Notes under the pieces: model-generated
What the model saw: the letters and a program-made list of their open reading frames with translations, nothing else
Databases searched by the model: none
Told to the model about the DNA's origin: nothing
Shown here: positions 24,101-39,100 of the stretch, one piece after another
Layout of the letters: the number at the start of each line of letters is the position of its first letter
Numbering within the stretch: the stretch's first letter is position 1
Source of the DNA: Terebella lapidaria
Taxonomy: Eukaryota; Annelida; Polychaeta; Terebellida; Terebellidae
Assembly (NCBI GenBank): GCA_949152475.1
Contig: OX424570.1
Location: 3,584,181 to 3,648,180 of the forward strand
Direction of reading: 5' to 3'
DNA length: 64,000 nucleotides
Position numbers and translations under genes: made by a program

Positions 24101-27100
24101 TTGAATTTGACTTTTGACCTGATTTTCAAGGTCACAGGACAAAATGGCTAATATCTCGCTTATTATCGACTTTACAGCTTAGGAATCAGTTGTGAACATA
24201 TAGGAAATGATATATGCTGAATATTCTTGTGACCTTGAATTTGACCTTTGACCTCATTTTCAAGGTCACATGACAAAATGGCTAATATCTCGCTTATTAT
24301 CGACTTTACAGTTTAGGAATCAATTGTGAACATATGGGAAATGATATATGCTGAATATTTTCGTGACCTTGAATTTGACCTTTGACCTCATTTCCAAGGT
24401 CGCAGGAGAAAATTGCTAATATCTCGCTTATTATCGACTTTACAGCTTAGGAATCAATTGTGAACATATAGGAAATGATATATGCTGAATATTCTCGTGG
24501 CCTTGAATTTGAGCTTTGACCTCATTTTCAAGGTCACAGGACAAAATGGCCAATATCTTGCTTATTAGCGACTTTACAGCTTAGGAATCGATTGTGAACA
24601 TATAGGAAATGATATATGCTGAAAATTCTCGTGACCTTGAATTTGTGCTTTGACCTCATTTTCAAGGTCACAGGACAAAACGGCCAATATCTTGATAATT
24701 AGCGACTTTACAGCTTAGGAATCAATTGTGAACATATAGGAAATGATATATGCTGAAAATTCTCATGACCTTGAATTTGACCTCATTTTCAAGGTCACAT
24801 GACAAAATGGCTAATATGTCGCTTATTATCGACTTTACAGCTTAGGAATCAATTGTGAACATATAGGAAATGATATATGCTGAATATTCTAATGACCTTG
24901 AATTTGACCTTTGGATTTGAAAATTTAACATGGGAAAGTCACATTTGGGCCAAGTTTGGGCCCAAAATGGCCCACTTCAAGCGATTCAAGCGCAACGAAA
25001 TTTATAATGTCACAGGGGTACATATGAGGAGTGTTTTTCATCAATAAGAAAAAAAAGTTACTGAACAGATTTTGAGAAAACGACCGTCGAAGTCCAAAGT
25101 TGCACAAAAATCCACACAAACAAAGATATATTTCAGGTTCAGCATCATGTTCTACCAAAGCCCTTTCTAAAATATTAACTACTATATTGTCTAAAATTAA
25201 ACAGGGTCTCCAAAAGTACTCTGAAACCATCTATTCTAGAAGTGGTATAAACCAAATGTGGATATTAAAAAATTCCAAATCTTTATTGGAATATCTACAT
25301 GCGCACACACTTTCAAAAGTAACGTCTATCAAAACATTTGATTTCTCCACTTTGTACACAACTATACCTCATTCTGAACTGAAATCTCAGCTTAAAAAAC
25401 TAATCAATAATTCATTTTTCTCTAAAAAGGGACAACGTCGGTACCACTATATTGTAGTTAAATATAATACCGCTTATTTTGTTAAAGGCGACTCTGATGC
25501 CCCATACAAATATACTGAAATAGATGTGGTAAATATGGTTAATTTTCTGATTGATAATATTTTTGTGGAATTTGGTGGTCGAATATTTCAACAAACTATT
25601 GGTATTCCCATGGGTACAAACTGTGCACCATTATTGGCAGACCTGTTTTTATACTCATATGAATCAGATTTTATCCAACATTTACAAAGAGGAGGTTCTA
25701 AGAAACTAACATTTATTTTTAATTTCACTTTCCGATACATAGATGATGTATTGTCGCTAAATAATCCCAAGTTTGGTGATTATTTGGATATCATATATCC
25801 TAAGGAACTTGAAATTAAGGATACTACAGAATCCGCTACTTTTTCCAACTATCTAGACCTGAGGTTGGAGATTGATAATGATTCTAACCTGTCAACTAGA
25901 TTATATGACAAACGTGATGATTTCAATTTTTCCATAGTCAATTTCCCTTTTCTAAGCAGCAACATTCCTATGTCACCGGCATATGGTGTGTTTGTTTCTC
26001 AACTTATACGCTATTCCAGAGCTAGTTGCAAATATGAGGACTTTGTCTATCGAAGTGCCCAGCTAGTCTCTAAACTGCTACGACAAGGATATGTTTTACC
26101 AAGACTTATCGCTGCGTTTAAGAAATTCTATGGACGTCATCATGATCTGGTTGATAAATACAGCAAATCCATGTCTGCCATGCAACTAGATCTATTTTCA
26201 TGTTAATTTTGGGGAATTCATGACGGGTGCCACTAGTGGGGCAGGAAATGCTCACTCTTTCCGGAACACCTGATTTCACCTCCTGATGGCCATTTACGGG
26301 GGTTCATGAGTTTCCCTGTCATTTTTGTTTTCTCTCACTTCGTATGCCTGATATGACTTTCTGTCCCCGGACTATGAGATTGGATAACGGACCCTGTTTT
26401 GTTTGCTCGGAATACTTGATACTGGGTATTGATTCCACGTCTTTGACCTCATTTCCAAGGTCACAGGACAAAATTGCTAATATCTCAGTTATTATCGACT
26501 TTACAGCTTAGGAATCAATTGTGAACATATAGGAAATGATATATGCTGAATATTCTCATGACCTTGAATTTGACCTTTGACCTCATTTTCAAGGTCAAAG
26601 GACAAAATGGCCAATATCTTGCTTATTAGCGCCTTTACATCTTAGAAATCAATTGTGAACATATAGGAAATGATATATGCTGAATATTCTAGTGACCTTG
26701 AATTTGACTTTTGACCTCATTTTCAAGGTCAACAGGACAAAATGGCTAATATCTCGCTTATTATCGACTTTACAGCTTAGGAATCAATTATGAACATATA
26801 GGAAATGATATATTCTGAATATTTTAATGATATTGAATTTGACTTTTGACCTAAATTTCAAGGTCAGTCATTTTATTTTCAAAGTCAGATTACAAAATGG
26901 CTTATATCTCGCTTATTATCAAATTTACAGCTTAGGGGTCCATAGTGAACATATAGGAAATGATGTATGCTGAATAGTTTGGTGATCTAGAATTTAACCT
27001 TTGATCCCATTTTCAAGGTTAGAGATATGGCGATTTCAGTGGTCACCTTGAATTGACCTTCAACTTTCTCGGCTTAAATTTGTATATTTCTCAGGTAACC

Positions 27101-30100
27101 TTTCTAGCCCATTGGGCTAATTGTATCCCCCGAACAAAGTTCGGCGGATACTATGGATTTGGCTTCGTCGTCCGCGTCCGCGTCCGCGCCCGCGTCCGCG
27201 TCCGTGTCCGCGTCCGTGTCCGCGTCCGTGTCCGCGTCCGCAGAGATTTTCTTGTGAACGCGCTACAGGCCGCAATTCTCACCCGATCACCATTATTTTT
27301 TGCAGGCACATATATAATGGTAAGATCCCGACACCAATCGATTTTGGTTGCCGTGGCAACTGAATTGGTCGTTTGGGGACACATTTTGCATTGAAAACAG
27401 CCTGTTTGAGACACATGGCTTGTGAACGCGCTACAGGCCGCAATTCTCACCCGATCACCATTATTTTTTGCAGGCACATATATTATGGTAAGATCCCGAC
27501 ACCAATCGATTTTGGTTGCCGTGGCAACTGAATTGGTCGTTTGGGGACACATTTTGCATTGAAAACAGCCTGTTTGAGACACATGGCTTGTGAACGCTCT
27601 ACAGATGGCAATTTTTGACGAATCTCGATAATATTTGGAAGTGTTGTTGGGAAGGGCTGTCACACGAAACCAATCGTTTTTTAGAATGATCATATAAATA
27701 TTAATATGTTAACAGCCTAACTTATTACAGAATTTTGAAATATCCATTTTGACATGTACGATCATTCCAATAGCCTGTACAGTGGAAGGTAATGACACTG
27801 GTTTCTTGTTCAGAATGGAGAACTGAAGTTTTCAGTGAAAACAGGACAATATTACTGAATAAGTTAACATTAGTTTTATTAGTTAAGTCTATTATTGTCC
27901 ACAATAAAAATAGTTAAGACGAGAAACGTTTATTATTGAGCTCAACAAGGTAAAGGTTTTGTCCAGTACAAATTTCATGGGTGTAACTGAATAAGTTAAC
28001 ATTATTTTTAATAGTTAAGTCTATTATTGACCACAATAAAAATAGTTAAGACAAGAAATATTTATTATTAACCTCAACAAGGTAAATGTTCTGTCCAGTA
28101 CAAATTTCATTGGTGTAACCGAATAAGTTAACATTATTTTCACTAGTTAAGTCTATTATTGACCACAATAAAAATAGTTAAGTCTATTATTGACCACAAT
28201 AAAAATAGTTAAGATGAGAAATATTTATTATTAAGCTCAACAAGGTGAAAGTATGTCCAGTACAGATTTCATGGGTGTACTGAATAAGTTAACATTATTT
28301 TTACTAGTTTAGTCTATTATTGACCACAATAAAAATAGTTAAGACAAGAAATATTTATTATTGGGCTCAACAAGGTAAAGATTCTGTCCAGTAGACATTT
28401 TATGTCTGTAACCAAATAAGTTAACATTTTTTTTGCTAGTTAAGTCTATTATTGACATCAATAAAAATAGTTAAGATGAGAAACAATTATTATTGAGCTC
28501 AACAAGGTTAAGGTTTTGTCCGGTAGAAATTTCTGGGTGTAACCGAATAAGTTAACTTTATTTTTACATGTTAAGTCTATTATTGACCACAATGAAAATA
28601 GTTAAGACAAGAAATATTTATTATTGGGCTCAACAAGGTGAAGGCTTTGTCCAGTAGAGATTTTATGTTGGTGACCAAATAAGTTAACATTATTTTTTTG
28701 CTAGTTAAGTCTATTATTGATCACAATAGCTTTTTATGAAAACATTGATCAACTTTTACTTTGAATTTCAACTTGAGACCATGTTTGGCACAAATTATGA
28801 GTTAAAATATAACTTTATATGGTGAAAAATTCGATCTGGCTCCAATTTCGTCATCTTGAAATGCAGTTTTGGTCAACTTTTACTTTGAATTTCAACTTGA
28901 AAGCATGTTTGGCATATATTATAAGTCGAAATATAACTTATGACGAAAAGTTCTATCTGGCTCCAATTTCGTCATCTTGAAATGCAGTTTTGGTCAACTT
29001 TTACCTTGAATTTCAACTTAATACCATGTTTGGCACATATTATGAGTTGAAATATAACTCAAGGCAAATTGTTTGATCTGGGTCCAATTTCGTCATCTTG
29101 AAATGCAGTTTTGGTCAACTTTTAGTTTGAATTTCAACTGGAAATCAAGTTGGGCAGGTATTATGAGTTAAAATATAACTCATGACGAAAAGTTTGATCT
29201 GGCTCCAATTTTGTCATCTTGAAATGCAGTTTTGATTAACTTTTACTTTGAATTTCAACTTGAAACCATGTTTGGCACATACATGTACATGTATTATGAA
29301 TCGAAATATAACTTATGGTGAGAAGTTCAATCTAGCTCCAATTTCGTCATCTTGAAATGCATTTTTGGTCAAATTTTACTTTGAATTTCAACTTGGAACC
29401 AAGTTTGTAAAATATTCTGAGTTGAAATATAAATAGGTGAAAAGATTGATCTATCTGTATTTTCGTTATTTTATCAAACATGTCGAATGGAAATTCATAT
29501 AAAGAGATTTCAGTGGTGATTTTGAATTCGACCTTCAATAACCTCGGAAAATCAGTGCAGCAGTTTTGGTGGGGAAAAGAAAACAGTTGTGACTTGGGAT
29601 TTAACATTTCTCTGGTAATCTTTTTTAGCCCTTGCTCTAGTTTTTCACACTTGACAGTGATATATTTGGGGCAACAGAGATGATAGGGCTACGGGGGATA
29701 CACCCAAGCGGTCGTAGGCGACCGGAAGCGTCTAGTTTGTTTATTCCTCCCAAAAAGTCATCATACACATGTCCCTGTAATATCAATAACACACCTCCGA
29801 CTTTCATGGCTGTAAAGACTTTTTATATTCCCCAAAAATCAATTTAAATGAACATGTAAAATAAGACTTCCTGTAAGATTTAACACCTCATTTTACCTGC
29901 AAATCGTGAGGTCTTTTCTCACAGGGACCACTGTATATGTAACAGTATTGATAACTGTGGAAGCCTGAATCCTATTGGTTGTGATGTTCATAATGTATAA
30001 TCATGGTATTCGTATGATTTATTTGTATTTATCGATATGAATTACAGGATTTTTGTTTGTGCCAATACTCTATTCAGATGGTTTTGATCTTGATACTAGT

Positions 30101-33100
30101 ACTGATCATGCTGAAAGTATCACTCGCTTGTGGCAGATACACTTATTTTGCACAAGTTTCGTAAAAAGACTTACTTGGGCAGCTATTAAATTTGGCAGTT
30201 ATGAGTCCGACGTAATTTGGCAAAGATTCGATTTGGTGGTTTCAAAACCACATATATTTCTTAACATATCCAGTTAATTTGGCGGAAGATTTAATTGGGT
30301 GTTTTTTCCCCTACCACCAAATCTGCGAAATAAATCGTCCTCCAAAATTAGTCGTTTTACAGTAATGCCTGTTGGACAAGAGATGTGCAGATCGATTGAT
30401 AGATAGTAGAGGGAAGGAAATATGCTAGTTTCCACCCATCGATCTATCGAACATTTAAATGCGCAATTCAAAATTGAACTATAAATAGTATTTTAGGGTG
30501 AGATGTTGCTGGGATGATCTTGCCCAGCAGGCCTTGCCAAGGACAGAGACAATTATAAATGATAAATTTATCAACCCTCAGTGAGTGTCTCTACCTGTAA
30601 TCCCACGTCAGGACTCGTATCTACCTCAGACTACCAAACCCTTGGGCCCGCGCATTCCTAATCCCCTAGGAACCACGCCCAAACCCCTGGGCAGCATCTG
30701 CACACGTGTCCACCCAATGTCCACCAAGCCAGGGACAAAACAATAGAATGGCATGATCTGGAGAGTCTACCCATGTACCCTTACCCCAGCCTGACACCTA
30801 CACTTGTATATACTGTAGCTTACAGAGGCTCGTAGAAAGGTGTATGTAATGCCTGACCCTATCGCATGGCTCAGCCCAGTTCGTCTGCTGATGTGTTCGG
30901 ACTTCGGGTGGGGTGTCTAGATATTGATTTTGGGTGAGGTGTAACCAGAACTGTTGTTAATTTGTCAAGGTTTAATGTCTGCCGAAGTTTGGGTCTGGAT
31001 TGGTTTTCTATTGACCTGTGTCTAATCATAGACTCATAGTCATTTACTGGTATTGTTTTATTGTCTCTGAAACAGGTCACATTTTGAGCCTAATATGGCA
31101 CATTATTTTCCCTTGATATTACCAGTAGTTGCTCACTTGGAATTCATTTCCAATTTTCATGTATAGTAGCTATCGGTAGTCGTCATTTAAAAAAATGCCT
31201 TTGTTCAATAGTATGTCATGTTCAAATAAAATATGAATTGATTGACACATTAAAAGTGATTACTTCAAACACATAGCCACAGGTCCAATATTGGAAGTTT
31301 CAGAAAATTAAAAAGAAAGGGAAGTGTACCATATAAATCAGGGAAAGAAATTAACTTGAACAAATGAACAAAATTAGGTACACCAAGATACATGTTTGAT
31401 TGAACAGTAACGAACCTACTTCCATCAATGAAGTTAGTATGAGATATGTGTGAAGTACACCAATTGAGTACGAGTAAGTAGAATTCAGGCATTTTGCCCA
31501 TTTTGTAATTTGATTTGTACCTATTGATGTTTGTTGTACGTTGCAGGCCTTGCCAGACAGGGAGATCCACACGTATGCTAACACGGTGCGACAAAATGCG
31601 GAGCTGATTGACGGCCTGTACAGCTTGTTTGAAGATGAATCTTCACAGGAGGTAATACACCTTTATCTTGTAAACTTTACACTTTTTATGAACTTTCGAT
31701 AATTACATGTATTTCCATTTCTGAAAGTTTGAATGAAAATTTAAATCTTATTATCATGATGATCATCATGTTATGATTGCACTAAATGAATACATGGATA
31801 CATGAAGGTGTCACCATGTTGGATCCAGTATATACTTGTGAATTGTGTATTTTCAAAGGTGTTGGATCCAGTTTGCCATCAGCTGTTCAAATTTTACCGC
31901 TGTGGCAACTCAGAGCTCAAGCTGTTCACCTTGGAGGCAATTCCGGTGATGATAGCAGCCTATATGACAGCACACGCTCAAAACGACAAAAAGGTGAGGG
32001 TTTCACAAATTTTCCCGGACAATGTGCCTTTAACCAAGGCATTTTGGCACACTTTTCATGTGTTTCTTTGTTGAGCGCCCAATTCACTGCACGAGCACAT
32101 CATGTCATGTTCATCACCGCATCATATTCTGATGTGGGGACTGGGGATGAGTTTGGTAGGCTGTAGCATGAGTCAAACTGGTATGAGACGATCCTGCATG
32201 TACCATAGATGTAGAATGTACGTACTTGAGGTATCCGTAAATACCTGGACATATTGCCGAAGATTGCCGCCATTAAAGACATAGTAGCAAGGTACCATTA
32301 TATGGTTTTATTCCTGTTCATATCAAGACATTGTGGACATTTAGTGAAAAATCAGGGTGTTTGCGTTAATTGGTAACTAATAACAGTGACATGTAATGGA
32401 GTGTATTGAGCCATTATTGCAATCGCCTTCTCCAGCCGATGTAAAAAATAGCTTCGGCAATTTCCGTAATCGTGACATCAGTTGAGGCAGAAAGTGCTTT
32501 GATGGCTCGCCGAAAACGTAAAATACGTAATTTGGTGGCCAGCTCAAAGACAGAAAATCACTTCAAAATGCATGCGATTCAACAGAAAACACGCAAAAAC
32601 CAGCAAATACTGGATATCTTGCAGTTCAACAAACCTCTGTTCTGGGTGAATAAATAGTACTGATTCTAAATATCAAGACAAGAAATGCCGTATTTCTGCC
32701 ATCTCACCCCTTCACTTGAATTGTCAAACATACATCAGGGGAATGAATATGCAACATGCTGTTTATCTGGCTGGCTACATGTACTTTCAGGTCTGCCTCA
32801 ACTGACGTCACCAACCACGTGACCCACACTAAAATCAGGATCAAAATCTTCGGCAATTTACGGAAGGAGTGCCTATTTGGTTCAATATCTCGAAGCCAAT
32901 TGTTTGTATTTGTAAAATTCGTTCGAATTTTTTGAAAACTATTCAAAATAGACTAAATGAAAAACACTTTCATCGGCATGCTACTACGTCTTTAATGAAG
33001 TTCACTGAAGCAGCAACGATCTGTGATTCAAGCCTTTTTGAAATGGCTGGAAATGATAGGTTCTCATTATAGAGATACAGTGTTGTTCCACTATTTTAGG

Positions 33101-36100
33101 CCCATGTCCCATGCTCTGTGAACCAATTCGTTTTTTCGCTTTGAACACTTGTAAATGTTGTGCCGGGTCTGGTCAGACACATCCTGTCAGGTCAATGATT
33201 ATTAGTCAGCATCATGGTCAGAGGCAATGGTAATATCCGGCTGATATATTTTTATGTGGCAAGATGCTGGATGCAAATTAGCTTAGAGTGTGAGAAAGGT
33301 TTGTTTCTACCATTGAAATCACAAAATGTCAGTATTCCTTTGGATTAAACTATGTTGCCCGGTTTATTTGAGATAATTGCTCCAGTTTATTGGCAGCACA
33401 GGTGCCACATTTGACAGGTATGAAGAGACGGATATTTCCCCTGTGCACACTACATGTAATAAGCAGTGTACGCATTGCACTCCAGGCCCCTCATAATACT
33501 GCTCATTGCAAGTGCAATTTATTTGGCCAGGTTCACTGATGACAAGTATACATCGATAGGTCAGCATTGGTGCAAGTCATCACGCCTTAGATATATAATT
33601 GGAAAAGAATGATCAGCAATTGCCGATGCTTCATTAGTATTTTTTGTTCCAAGTTAGAGCAATTTCCAGTGGATTTGTCGGTCCGGTTGAGAGAGAATCC
33701 TCACATGGCCCTGCATAATGTGATCTGTATGATGGTTAGGTAGGTAAGTCACAGACAGTGATTCAGCCCCATTCTTGTGTATACAGCTACTGTAGGTCAG
33801 GACATTCAGGTGAAACCCAACTGCTTTCACTTCAGCATACGTGTACACCCTTACCTGAACGAAGCGTACAGTGAGATTAGAAAACACATTAGCTAGATTT
33901 ATGTGCTGCCTATAGTTATACCACTCTCTCTCACTCCCACAGTTCCGCCCCGACAAAACCTTTGCATATTTCATATTTTCCATTAGAATACCCGATACAT
34001 GTGTATGCCTACGCACTGCGTTTTGGTCTTTGTTATTGACCGTGATTCGTTCAATCCACGACCATTGTTGTATCTGCATCAAGTGCCCTTAATAGCCAAA
34101 AGCAAACTGCCGGTAACTTCACCCTGGTGCCATACAGGTTCCAGAGTACAGGGGTCCAATGAAATCGTAGCTAACTACCCAGCTTGTGGTGTTTATTTGC
34201 CCCGTATAAACCACTGGATTGATATTAAATATTCATGCAGTGTCATTATTGTTCGCTACATGCATTGTCGTGGAATGTATTGTGACATTTTTGGATGTGT
34301 TCGATGCTCATCAATTCATACATGTTTCGAGTTTTGGTGATCATCATGAAAAAGGAAGGCCATTGTGGCGGGGAAAATGTCATTCATAATTGATCTGTAT
34401 TGACAACATTAATCTCATCGGTCAGTTTCCTTTTGTGTAGTATGTCAGGTCATACCCAGATTCACACGAAAAATGTTGTGTTTTCCTGGATTGTGTATGC
34501 TTTTTTTTTGTTAGACACTAATACTTCGCTTTTACTTATATTTGTGTTTGAAGTAACAATCTTTTCCTTCAGATATTCAGTAAAATGTATCTTTCTGAAA
34601 TTCTGATTTGTTACTTGTACATGTGTGTATACAGCAAAATATACTTTTCTTTTCACGAGATGTTATTTACTTGCTATTCTCCCAAGATAAGTTCATTCCT
34701 CAAAACAAGTAAATTAATCTTCATTTCGGAATATGAAAATTTGGAAGATATTATCGTACTCACCAAGTAAACGTGTTCTTACTACCAAGTAAAAGTTTTC
34801 TTATGTTAGAAAATTTTCACTTTTAATTTTCTGGAAATGAGATTTTCATATCCCCGAAATGAAGATTAATTTTGCTGTATATTGTGTTCGTGTATCTGCT
34901 CATGTCAGCCATTATGTCTATATTTCCAGAGATCCAGTGGAATTGAGGCCTGTCTTCTTGGAGTTTACAACTTGGTAAGAATGCTTGTTAGAAGTGATGA
35001 TTAGTTTAATAAATTGGATGAGAAAATCTCACACAGAACACAAAATGGTGTTTTTGACATGCAACTTTATCTTGTGGAATATATGAAAAGTTAAAAGTTA
35101 CTGAAAGATACACTACTAGTAATCTAGTATATTACATGTATGAACCGAAGGGTGCTAGTATTCAGAGCAGCTGACCGTTTTACTGAAAAAACCTATGCCT
35201 GCAAAGCTTCAAGTACAATATTGATAGCTTGAAATGGTTTCATATATTGGTTTTGATGAGGTGGGGTGTATTGCAGAGAAATATATGGACATTTACCTGT
35301 CACATTTACCTAAGCATGCTGTCGCACATAATGGGGGATACAGCTGTGCAGTAATCTGTAACCGAACTGTCTAGTGCCACCGGCGGTGACATTGTAAACC
35401 AGTGTGATGTAAACAGATTCTGATGCAATGTTAGGTTCAGGCTAAGTAGGTAAATTAGCTCCATTAATAACATTAAATCTGTATTGAAGGAATCAGGACA
35501 AACTACACGTGAATACACGAAGATGCCTTGATGTGAACATGGTAAAAAGCCAAAGATGACCTTCTTCTTTACATTGCCTCATGGGCTTTACTTAATATAT
35601 ATTTAGCTCACTGAGCTTTATTTGTTGCATAGCAGCACTGTAAGTTGGGGAACTATAGGGGGGCAGCTGATAGGGAGTTAGTTATCTCATTACATGAACA
35701 TGATTATGTGCCATCATTGTCATCATTATTCATTAATGCCCACAGCTTGCATTGGTACCTGTACATAAAAACAAGTATAAGGCAAAAAAAAAAGTATTAT
35801 GGTACTGGTTAGGTACGCGTGTCACTTTGAACCCTGCGCATCACTTGTTTTTTAAAAAACGAAAAAAAATTGTGCGCATCATTTTTTGAGAGCAGATTTT
35901 CTGTTTTTGTTGTAGATTGACACCCGTACGCCGATTTTGGTGAGATAGTGATCAAGTATAATGGTCCCGATTGTCTTTGACATTGCAAAATTTGGTGTGT
36001 GACTGACCAAGTTGTCCAAATTCAACCAGGTTAGTTATCAGCAGGCAATCCTAGGGGAAAATGGTTGGCCAAATGGGCAATATTTGGCCGGATCATCACC

Positions 36101-39100
36101 AGCAGCCAATTTTAGGGAATAAAAAAGAAAGAAAATCGGGGACCCCAATAACCAGAACCATAATACTTTTTTTTGGTCATAGGTCTCGCGTACGCCACAG
36201 ATATACATTTACATGTTCATACAAAAGTTGAAAAAAATACACAACTTAAAAAGTTATTTATATTTGTCATCTTTGTATCAATAATATTTAAATAAAAGAA
36301 GAGAATTAATAATTTGAAAGTAAATCTAAATTACATTTTAAAAATCACATGTCATGTACAATACTATGACCATATTGATGATCTTTTGCGTGGGCAGTAT
36401 GGATAGTAAGATGTTGGGCAATTTTGGCTGATGGATGGATACATGTACACCTTTGAGCTGTGACCAAACTTTCTAGTTACGTGCCGTGCCAGTGAATGTC
36501 AAGATCTGATTGGTAACGCAACTCATCCTGGTGTCTGTCTCTCTTTGGTGCCCGCAAGTTTATACAAACATGACCATGATAAAAATGATTCGATTTTAAT
36601 GTCACCTTCACGGAAACTTCTTCAGTTCTACACATTTAGCCTCAAACTCAGAGGCAATCAAGTCCTCGCCTCTTTGCTGGGAAACGGACGGGGAAATCTG
36701 CCTGAAGCAACATGAAAATCACGGAGTATGCTGTTGATTTTTCGCTAATTGTATTGATAACTCTCATACAGGGTGCCCCATTATTGTCATCTATCGCTTC
36801 CCACTGGCATAAAATGTTGTTTCTGCTGGGGTTTGTATATAGATGTCAATATTCAGTAGGTTTTCACCTGGGAGTGAGTGAACCAGGTATCTATGTGGAT
36901 TGTCACCTTGTTATAGAGTGGATAACCAATCCCCCCCCCCCCCCCCCCCTGCACTGTCGGACTGTGCCCCGAGACATAGGTTGTCATACAAGACTATTGC
37001 ATGTGACTGAATCTTAGATGTCAATAGCATTGTGGGGTGGGGATTGAGTGAATTAAAACTGTAACAAGAAATTCTCTGCAAGATTGTCTACATATCCATA
37101 CCGTACACTCTAAACCCTGTAATATTAGCGCTCGTTTAAGTTAGTGTTTTTATCTTGCCTTCATACATTGTATGTTGTGTTTAACAAATTAATATATTAG
37201 CATCCATTAGTATTAGCTGATAGCTACATGTACATGTAAATAAACGAACGTTAATAATTTCCATAGTATACTTGAATATGTTATTTACCTCAGCCTACTG
37301 GCAGTGCCTGATAGTATACATGTCCATTTAGTAATTGTATCCCCCGAACAAAGTTCGGCGGATACTATGGATTTGGCTTCGTCGTCCGCGTCCGCGGCCC
37401 GCGTCCGCGTCCGCGTCCGCAGAGATTTTCTTGTGAACGCACTACAGACCGCAATGCTCACCCGATCACCATTATTTTTTGCAGGCACATATATAATGGT
37501 AAGATCCCGACACCAATCGATTTTGGTTGCCGTGGCAACTGAATTGGTCGTTTGGGGGCACATTTTGCATTGAAAACAGCCTGTTTGAGACACATGGCTT
37601 GTGAACGCGCTACAGGCCGCAATTCTCACCCGATCACCATTATTTTTTACAGGCACATATATTATGGTAAGATCCCGACACCAATCGATTTCGGTTGCCG
37701 TGGCAACTGAATTGGTCGTTTGGGGACACATTTTGCATTGAAAACAGCCTGTTTGAGACACATGGCTTGTGAACGCTCTACTGATGGCAATTTTTGACGA
37801 ATCTCGATAATATTTGGAAGTTTTGTTGGGAAGGGCTGTCACACGAAACCAATCATTTTTTAGAATGATCATAGAAATATTAATATGTTAACAGCCTAAC
37901 TTATTACAGAATTTGGAAATATCCATTTTGACATGTGAGATCATTTCAATAGCCTGTACAATGGAAGGTAATGACACTGGTATCTTGTTCAGAATGGAGA
38001 ACTGATGTTTTCAGTGAAAACAGGACAATATTACTGAATAAGTTAACATTAGTTTTACTAGTTAAGTCTATTATTGTCCACAATAAAAATAGTTAAGACG
38101 AGAATCGTTTATTATTAGGCTCAACAAGGTAAAGGTTTTGTCCAGTACAGATTTCATGGGTGTAACTGAATAAGTTAATATTATTTTTTAATAGTTAAGT
38201 CTATTATTGACCACAATAAAAATAGTTAAGACAAGAAATATTTATTATTAACCTCAACAAGGTAAATGTTTCGTCCAGTACAAACTTCATTGGTGTAACC
38301 GAATAAGTTAACATTATTTTCACTAGTTAAGTCTATTATTGACCACAATAAAAATAGTTAAGTCTATTATTGACCACAATAAAAATAGTTAAGAGGAGAA
38401 ATATTTATTATTAAGCTCAACAAGGTGAAAGTATGTCGTACAGATTTCATGGGTGTACTGAATAAGTTAACATTATTTTTACTAGTTAAGTCTATTATTG
38501 ACCACAATAAAAATAGTTAAGACAAGAAATATTTATTATTGGGCTCAACAAGGTAAAGATTCTGTCCAGAAGACATTTTATGTCTGTAACCAAATAAGTT
38601 AACATTTTTTTTGCTAGTTAAGTCTATTATTGACCTCAATAAAATTAGTTAAGATGAGAAACAATTATTATTGAGCTCAACAAGGTTAAGGTTTTGTCCG
38701 GTAGAAATTTCTGGGTGTAACCAAATAAGTTAACATCATTTTTACATGTTAAGTCTATTATTGACCATAATGAAAATAGTTAAGACAAGAAATATCTATT
38801 ATTGGGCTCAACAAGGTGAAGGCTTTGTCCAGTAGAGATTTTATGGCTGTGACCAAATAAGTTAACATTATTTCTTGCTAGTTAAGTCTATTATTGATCA
38901 CAATAGCTTTTCATGAAAACATTGATCAACTTTTACTTTGAATTTCAACTTGAGACCATGTTTGGCACAAATTATGAGTTAAAATATAACTTATGGTGAA
39001 AAATTCGATCTGGCTCCAATTTCTTCATCTTGAAATGCAGTTTTGGTTAATTTTTATTTTGAATTTCAACTTGAAAGCATGTTTGGCACATATTATGAGT

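Larger units (their letters stand above)
20781..27120 (+). mobile_element. Family 1 element H8, interrupted and rearranged
   Basis: The head is at 20781-20873, cut at CCACATTTTT by H9. It resumes at 22322 with the matching ATCTTTAAAGTTT. A subfamily 1b body runs to about 23594, where it switches abruptly to a 1a-type body and 134-bp array like H2. The array is split by an inverted segment and an RT-bearing insertion (24919-26440), then finishes with a tail at 27120. The switch suggests recombination or gene conversion between copies. Confidence 0.5.
34975..37335 (+). other. Hyccin intron 4, first part
   Basis: Intronic sequence holding a MITE-like element (35784-36174), a relic resembling a family 2-type 3' end near 35333-35375 and a poly-C run near 36932-36950. 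No exon is supported. Confidence 0.5.

Noticed and set aside
27151-27693. 180-codon antisense frame with repeated CFQCKMCPQTTN motifs (also at 2113-2613 and 37285-37872)
   Set aside because: The Cys pattern comes from translating the 168-bp tandem unit and the CGTCCG tract of family 2. It is a repeat shadow, not a zinc-finger gene.
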